9,638 bases of DNA, taken from assembly GCA_030693565.1 (NCBI GenBank), contig JAUYAJ010000483.1:1-9638 (forward strand), written 5' to 3'. Every line of letters starts with the position of its first letter. Position 1 is the stretch's first letter. Below the pieces are notes generated by a model that was not told the DNA's origin, searched no databases, and worked only from the letters and a program-made list of their open reading frames with translations. The position numbers and the translations under genes are program-made. This document shows, in pieces, positions 6,005-9,638 of this stretch. The stretch is from Rubrivivax sp. (GTDB taxonomy: Bacteria > Pseudomonadota > Gammaproteobacteria > Burkholderiales > Burkholderiaceae_C).

Positions 6005-6898
6005 TCAAAGTGGGGTTTGGGTGGGGGCTGGCCTGGCCAGGCGGGCGCTGAGCAGCGTCGCGCTGAGGCCGGCGCCGACGATCAGCACCACGCCAGCCAG
6101 TGCCGACCAGGTGAGGGTCTCGCCAAACAAGAGCACACCGTACAGGAAGGCGAAGACGATGCCCAGGTATTGCAGGCCAGCGTTGGACAGCGTGTGGCCG
6201 ACGGCGTAGGCCTGGGTCATCATCATCTGCGCCAGCGTGGCCAACAAGCCGACCGCCAACAGCAGCAAGGCGCCGCTGACATCGTGCACGCCGGTGCCGG
6301 TCAGCGCCATCAAGCCGGCGCCGGCGACGACGCCGCCGATCGAGAAGTAGAAGACGATGCGGTAGCCCGGCTCGCCGCTGCGGCCCAGCGCCGTCACCTG
6401 CAAGTAAGCCAGCGCAGCCAGCACGCCCGACAGCAGCCCGGCCAGCGCGCCCCAGAGCTGCTCCTGCTCGATCGTCGGCCGCAGCACCAGGGCCACGCCG
6501 ACAAAGCCGACCAGCACGGCAGCAACCAGGCGGCCGTCGACGCGGTCGGCGCCCAGCATTACCGCGCCACCGATCAGAAACAGCGCCATCCACACCGACG
6601 ACATGTAGTTCAGCGTCATCGCCGTGCCCAGCGGCAGGCGGCCGATGGCATAGAACCACAGCGCCAGCGAAATCACCCCGGCCAGACTGCGCCAGAAATG
6701 CATCGTCGGCACCGGCGTGCGCAAGCTGCCGCCTCGGGTCGCGACCCAGCCGCTGATGAAGACGGCGCCGAACAGGCTGCGGTAGAAGACGATCTCGCCG
6801 GCCGAGTACTGCGGCGCGGCGAGCTTGACGCACACGCCCATGGTGGCGAACAGCAGCGATGCGCCGACCATCAACCAGGGCGCCGACCACCGCAGCAT
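6005..6898 (-). CDS. EamA/DMT-superfamily transporter
   Basis: The 297-residue inner-membrane protein is rich in Leu, Val, Ala and Gly, with about ten hydrophobic segments arranged as two EamA repeats (roughly 5-135 and 150-285). Recognisable family features are FYRSLFGAVF in the first repeat and the closing LFGETLTWSALAGVVLI-type segment of the second. Drug/metabolite transporters of this kind usually export amino acids, nucleosides or other small metabolites; the substrate is unknown. I place the start at ATG 6898, 20 bases after the stop of the Rieske gene, because it begins just before the first membrane helix. A GTG at 6961 would add 21 residues and overlap the Rieske gene by 43 bases. 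Neither has a strong Shine-Dalgarno. The gene sits between the Rieske oxygenase and sseA in an apparent operon, which suggests but does not show a link to the oxygenase's product or substrate. Confidence 0.85.
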   Translation of the reverse strand: MLRWSAPWLMVGASLLFATMGVCVKLAAPQYSAGEIVFYRSLFGAVFISGWVATRGGSLRTPVPTMHFWRSLAGVISLALWFYAIGRLPLGTAMTLNYMSSVWMALFLIGGAVMLGADRVDGRLVAAVLVGFVGVALVLRPTIEQEQLWGALAGLLSGVLAALAYLQVTALGRSGEPGYRIVFYFSIGGVVAGAGLMALTGTGVHDVSGALLLLAVGLLATLAQMMMTQAYAVGHTLSNAGLQYLGIVFAFLYGVLLFGETLTWSALAGVVLIVGAGLSATLLSARLARPAPTQTPL

Positions 6899-6918
6899 CG
6901 GTGCGGCGGCGGGCCCGA

Positions 6919-8040
6919 TCACCGCCGCGGCCGGCCCATGCCGAGCTGGCGCCGGTACCACTCGTGGAAGTGCTGCATGCCGTCTTCCATCGGGCTCTGG
7001 TAGGGGCCGGACTCGTCGTCACCGCGCTCCAGCAGCGCGCGCCGGCCGGCGTCCATGCGCAGCGCGATTTCGTCGTCCTCGACGCAGGTTTCCAGATAGG
7101 CGGCCTGATGGGCGTCGACGAACTCACGCTCGAAGGCGGCGATCTCTTCCGGGTAGTAGAACTCGACCAGGTTGAGCGTCTTCTGCGGCCCTTTCGGGAA
7201 CAGCGTCGAGACCACCAACACATGCGGGTACCACTCGAGCATCACGGTCGGGAAATAGGTCAGCCAGATGGCGCCATGGCGCGGCGGCTGGCCGCCCCGG
7301 TACGCCAGCAAGGCGTCGTGCCAGCGCCGGTACACCGGCGAGCCCGGCCGCGCCAGCGCGTTGTGCACGCCCACGGTCTGCACCGAATGCTGGCGCCCGA
7401 ACTCCCACTCCAGGTCGTCGCAGGCGACGAAGGAGCCCAGGCCGGGGTGGAATGGCCCGACGTGATAGTCCTCGAGATAGACCTCGATGAAGGTCTTCCA
7501 GTTGTAGTCGCACTCGTGGACATGGACGCGGTCGAGCACATGGCCACTGAAATCGAGCGCGGCCCGCGGACCGAGCGCGGCCAACGCGGCGCCGACGTCG
7601 CAGCCATTGGCCTCGAAGAGCAAGCCGTTCCAGTCCTGCAGCGGGTAGTTGCGTAGGTTCAGGCAGGGATCTTCGGCAAAGTGCGGCGCGCCAGCCAGCT
7701 GGCCGTGCAAGTCGTAGGTCCAGCGGTGTAGCGGGCAAACCACATGCTGCTGGGTGTTGCCGCGGCCTTTGAGCATCACCGCCTGCCGATGCCGGCAGAC
7801 GTTGGAGATGAGTTCGACGCCGCCGGCCGTGCGCACCAATGCCCGCCCCTGGCCTTCCTGAGGCAGCGCGTGGAAGTCGCCGACCTCGGGCACCGACAAA
7901 GCGTGCCCCAGATAGCGCGGGCCGCCGTCGAAGATCAGCTGCTGCTCCTGGCGGAACAAGGCCTCGTCGAAGTAGGCGGAAACTGAGAGTTGAGAGCTGC
8001 TGCGGTCGAGAGCTTCGAGACTGATGCTCAGGTCAGACAT
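6919..8040 (-). CDS. Rieske non-haem iron oxygenase, alpha subunit
   Basis: The 373-residue protein has an N-terminal Rieske domain, with [2Fe-2S] ligands Cys82-x-His84 and Cys102-x2-His105, and a C-terminal catalytic domain. The mononuclear iron ligands are His193 and His198 (EDYHVGPFH) plus a C-terminal Asp, most likely Asp322 or Asp323 in CVEDDEIALR. The conserved NWK (180-182) precedes the catalytic motif. Glu190, three residues before His193, takes the place of the bridging Asp of naphthalene dioxygenase, as in the carnitine/glycine-betaine oxygenases (CntA, GbcA). Such enzymes hydroxylate or N-demethylate small molecules using electrons from a reductase, which is not encoded here. The substrate is unknown. 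ATG 8040 is chosen because it opens a typical N-terminus; the frame continues back to 8202, but that extension is low-complexity and crosses the hairpins of the leader. The gene is first in a leftward run with the EamA and sseA genes. Confidence 0.88.
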   Translation of the reverse strand: MSDLSISLEALDRSSSQLSVSAYFDEALFRQEQQLIFDGGPRYLGHALSVPEVGDFHALPQEGQGRALVRTAGGVELISNVCRHRQAVMLKGRGNTQQHVVCPLHRWTYDLHGQLAGAPHFAEDPCLNLRNYPLQDWNGLLFEANGCDVGAALAALGPRAALDFSGHVLDRVHVHECDYNWKTFIEVYLEDYHVGPFHPGLGSFVACDDLEWEFGRQHSVQTVGVHNALARPGSPVYRRWHDALLAYRGGQPPRHGAIWLTYFPTVMLEWYPHVLVVSTLFPKGPQKTLNLVEFYYPEEIAAFEREFVDAHQAAYLETCVEDDEIALRMDAGRRALLERGDDESGPYQSPMEDGMQHFHEWYRRQLGMGRPRR

Positions 8041-8130
8041 GATCCGAGTGGATCCCCCATGTGGAATGTCAGCCCCCCACCCGGTGGCCCCGCGGGTGGG
8101 TTGGAGTGCTCGCGCCCGGCGTGCGAGCAC
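8041..8130 (-). repeat. Three tandem inverted repeats in the leader of the Rieske oxygenase gene
   Basis: Three hairpin-capable inverted repeats sit side by side between the Rieske gene and xseB. First, GATCC-gagt-GGATC (8041-8054) touches the start codon. Second, CCCACCCG and CGGGTGGG form 8-bp arms around a 9-base loop (8076-8100). Third, GTGCTCGC and GCGAGCAC form 8-bp arms around a 9-base loop (8106-8130). If transcription of the Rieske gene starts further right, for example near a TAAACT hexamer at 8158-8153, all three would be in its 5' leader. In the message, the first repeat would pair the G-rich bases that might serve as the ribosome-binding site. They match no riboswitch I recognise. 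They could instead be operators. Confidence 0.5.
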
Positions 8131-8209
8131 GACAGGCGCGAAAGAGGCCCTGAGTTTACCCGCGGCCACCCTCCGACGGCCTGAGGATGGGTCGCCCCCC
8201 ATGTCCGTC

Positions 8210-8215
8210 TAAAAT
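8210..8215 (+). promoter_or_regulatory. Probable -10 element for the xseB-ispA-dxs operon
   Basis: TAAAAT matches TATAAT at five of six positions and lies 25 bases before the xseB start codon. No good -35 hexamer is visible at normal spacing. The downstream CCGCC extends the similarity to the element ahead of the dienelactone hydrolase gene. Confidence 0.45.
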
Positions 8216-8239
8216 CCGCCAACGATTCCCGCCCCCGAG

Positions 8240-8476
8240 ATGGCACGCAGCCCCGCCCCCACCGCCAAAGACCCCGCCAGCTACGAACAGGCGCTCGCCG
8301 AGCTCGACCTGCTGGTGCAGCGCATGGAGAGCGGCCAGTTGCCGCTCGACCAGTTGCTGGACGGCTACCGCCGCGGTGCCGAACTGCTGGCGCTGTGCCG
8401 CGGCCGCCTGCAGGCGGTGGACGACCAGGTCAAGCTGCTCGAAGACGGTCAGCTCAAAAGCTGGACCTCGACATGA
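8240..8476 (+). CDS. xseB: Exodeoxyribonuclease VII small subunit
   Basis: The 78-residue protein has the usual length and the family signature SYEQALAELDLLVQRMESG (14-32), followed by LPLDQLLDGYRRGAELL and a second helix ending in VKLLEDG (64-70). XseB wraps as helical hairpins around the large subunit XseA to form exonuclease VII, which degrades single-stranded DNA into oligonucleotides in the cytoplasm. XseA is not in this window. The Shine-Dalgarno is poor (only GAG close to the ATG). The TGA overlaps the ATG of ispA (ATGA), so the two are translationally coupled. The order xseB-ispA-dxs is widely conserved in proteobacteria and supports the call. Confidence 0.95.
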   Translation: MARSPAPTAKDPASYEQALAELDLLVQRMESGQLPLDQLLDGYRRGAELLALCRGRLQAVDDQVKLLEDGQLKSWTST

Positions 8477-9360
8477 CGGCGATGGACTTCGATGCCTGGG
8501 CCAGCCACGAGCTCGACGCCGTCGAGTCGGCGCTCGACCACTGGGTGCCCGCTACAGCCCCGGCGGGCCTGGGCGAAGCGATGCGCTACGGCGTGCTCGA
8601 CGGCGGCAAGCGGCTGCGTCCGCTGCTGGTGATGGCGGCCTGCGCCACGCTGAGCGGGCAGCGCGAAGCCGCTTTGCGCGCTGCGGTCGCGGTCGAACTG
8701 ATCCACGCCTATTCGCTGATCCACGACGACATGCCGTGCATGGACAACGACGTGCTGCGGCGTGGCAAGCCCACCGTGCACGTCAAGTTCGGCCAGGCCC
8801 AGGCGATGCTGGCCGGCGACGCCATGCAGGCGCTGGCTTTCGAAGTGCTGACCCCGGCGAATGCGGTCGAGCCGTCGCTGCAGGCGCGTCTGTGCGGCCT
8901 GCTGGCGCGTTCGGCCGGCCACGCCGGCATGGCCGGCGGCCAGGCGATTGACCTGGCCAGCATCGGCCAGCCGCTCGACGAGATGGCTTTGCGCGACATG
9001 CACCAGCGCAAGACCGGCGCCTTGCTGCAGGCCAGCGTGTTGATGGGCGCTGCCTGTGGCCGGCCCGACGCCACCGCCTGGCAGGCACTGTCCGACTATG
9101 GCGACGCCGTCGGCCTGGCTTTCCAGGTCGTCGACGACATCCTCGACGTGACCCAGGAATCGGCCACGCTGGGCAAGACCGCTGGCAAAGACAGCGATGC
9201 CAACAAGCCCACCTATGTCTCGGTGCTGGGGCTGGCCGCTGCGCGCCAGCATGCCTTGGACCTGCGCGAGCGCGCCCATGCCGACCTCGGGCGCAGCGGC
9301 TTGGCCGATGTGGCGCTGCTGGCCTGGTTGGCCGACAAGGTGGTCGACCGTGACAACTGA
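8473..9360 (+). CDS. ispA: Farnesyl diphosphate synthase (short-chain polyprenyl synthase)
   Basis: The 295-residue protein is a typical bacterial FPP/GPP synthase. It condenses dimethylallyl diphosphate with isopentenyl diphosphate to geranyl and then farnesyl diphosphate, precursors of quinones, undecaprenyl carrier and hopanoids. GGKRLRPLL (44-52) binds isopentenyl diphosphate. The first Asp-rich motif is DDMPCMD (85-91), preceded by AYSLIH as in E. coli IspA; DDILD (221-225) is the second, and KTG (180-182) and the GKD/DANKPTYVS segment (238-250) complete the site. The start at 8473 is preferred over an in-frame upstream start at 8395 because it gives the family's usual N-terminus and overlaps the xseB stop as ATGA. 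The gene is followed 33 bases later by dxs, which feeds the same pathway. Confidence 0.95.
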   Translation: MTAMDFDAWASHELDAVESALDHWVPATAPAGLGEAMRYGVLDGGKRLRPLLVMAACATLSGQREAALRAAVAVELIHAYSLIHDDMPCMDNDVLRRGKPTVHVKFGQAQAMLAGDAMQALAFEVLTPANAVEPSLQARLCGLLARSAGHAGMAGGQAIDLASIGQPLDEMALRDMHQRKTGALLQASVLMGAACGRPDATAWQALSDYGDAVGLAFQVVDDILDVTQESATLGKTAGKDSDANKPTYVSVLGLAAARQHALDLRERAHADLGRSGLADVALLAWLADKVVDRDN

Positions 9361-9393
9361 CTTGACGCCGCGCGCAGGCGCAGGAGCCCGCCC

Positions 9394-9638
9394 ATGAACC
9401 CGAGCCCGCTGCTGGACCGGATCCAGGATCCTGCCGACTTGCGCCGGCTGCCGCGCACCGACCTGCCGGCGTTGGCGCGCGAGTTGCGCGACTGCGTGCT
9501 CACCAGCGTCAGCCAGACCGGCGGCCACCTGTCGAGCAACCTGGGCACGGTCGAACTGACGATCGCGCTGCACTATGTCTTCAACACGCCTTACGACCGC
9601 CTGGTCTGGGACGTGGGCCACCAGACCTACCCGCACAA
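9394..9638 (+). CDS. dxs: 1-deoxy-D-xylulose-5-phosphate synthase (N-terminal part; window ends)
   Basis: Only the first 81 codons of a protein of roughly 620 residues are present. Dxs condenses pyruvate and glyceraldehyde-3-phosphate using thiamine diphosphate, the first and often rate-controlling step of the MEP isoprenoid pathway. The N-terminal thiamine-binding hallmark is clear: TGGHLSSNLGTVEL (42-55, His45 corresponding to E. coli His49), then ALHYVFNTPYDRLVWDVGHQ (58-77), nearly identical to the E. coli segment. A strong AGGAG (9382-9386) seven bases upstream sets the start at 9394. The gene lies 33 bases after ispA in the same operon. The catalytic Glu and transketolase C-terminal domains lie beyond the window. 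Confidence 0.95.
   Translation, partial: MNPSPLLDRIQDPADLRRLPRTDLPALARELRDCVLTSVSQTGGHLSSNLGTVELTIALHYVFNTPYDRLVWDVGHQTYPH

Noticed and set aside
5234..7003. 589-codon plus-strand open frame
   Set aside because: It is antisense to sseA and the EamA gene, has a Gln/Arg/His/Ala-rich composition typical of GC-rich shadow frames, and shows no domain; the minus-strand genes carry clear family motifs.
8041..8202. Longer Rieske oxygenase start at 8202
   Set aside because: It would add 54 residues with no family similarity and run through the GC-rich hairpins; ATG 8040 gives the normal length.
8449..9636. 395-codon minus-strand open frame
   Set aside because: It is antisense to ispA and dxs, which are unmistakable; the reverse-frame protein is low-complexity Gln/His/Arg/Ala.

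Overview
The window looks like chromosomal DNA from a high-GC betaproteobacterium, most likely order Burkholderiales (Rubrivivax/Leptothrix/Ideonella-type relatives). This rests on very high GC, strong G/C third-position bias that creates long antisense shadow frames, the xseB-ispA-dxs isoprenoid operon, and the protein family content. The genus is an inference. I see no mobile element, CRISPR array, rRNA or tRNA.

Layout. Positions 1-1153 (minus strand) hold a two-gene operon joined by an ATGA stop/start overlap: a haem-oxygenase-like di-iron oxidase candidate, then a crotonase-fold protein that closely resembles RpfF, the DSF quorum-signal synthase, cut by the window edge. Positions 1267-2793 (minus) encode an exopolyphosphatase/GppA phosphatase. 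Divergent from it are two plus-strand genes, a Tat-exported dienelactone-hydrolase-family enzyme (2886-3764) and a ZIP-family metal transporter with a His-rich loop (3828-4604). Positions 4628-8040 (minus) carry a run of four genes read leftward: Rieske oxygenase alpha subunit, EamA/DMT-family exporter, 3-mercaptopyruvate-sulfurtransferase-like protein, and universal stress protein. Positions 8240-9638 (plus) carry xseB, ispA and the start of dxs.

How the genes work together. IspA and Dxs are the farnesyl diphosphate synthase and the first enzyme of the MEP pathway. They form a tightly packed operon with the small subunit of exonuclease VII. The Rieske, EamA and sulfurtransferase genes are close enough to be co-transcribed. 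The universal stress gene behind them has its own likely control element: a perfect 14-bp TTGAT-N4-ATCAA palindrome, the FNR/ANR/DNR consensus, overlapping the stop codon of the sulfurtransferase gene. This suggests oxygen-responsive expression.

The most interesting part is the left-hand pair. A di-iron oxidase candidate with all the expected ligand positions is translationally coupled to a DSF-synthase-like enzyme. Members of the di-iron superfamily are known to oxidise free fatty acids or amino acids, and RpfF makes free 2-enoic fatty acids. The pair may therefore make or modify an unusual fatty-acid-type signal. A second oddity is a cluster of three consecutive inverted repeats in the 199-bp divergent region ahead of the Rieske oxygenase gene.
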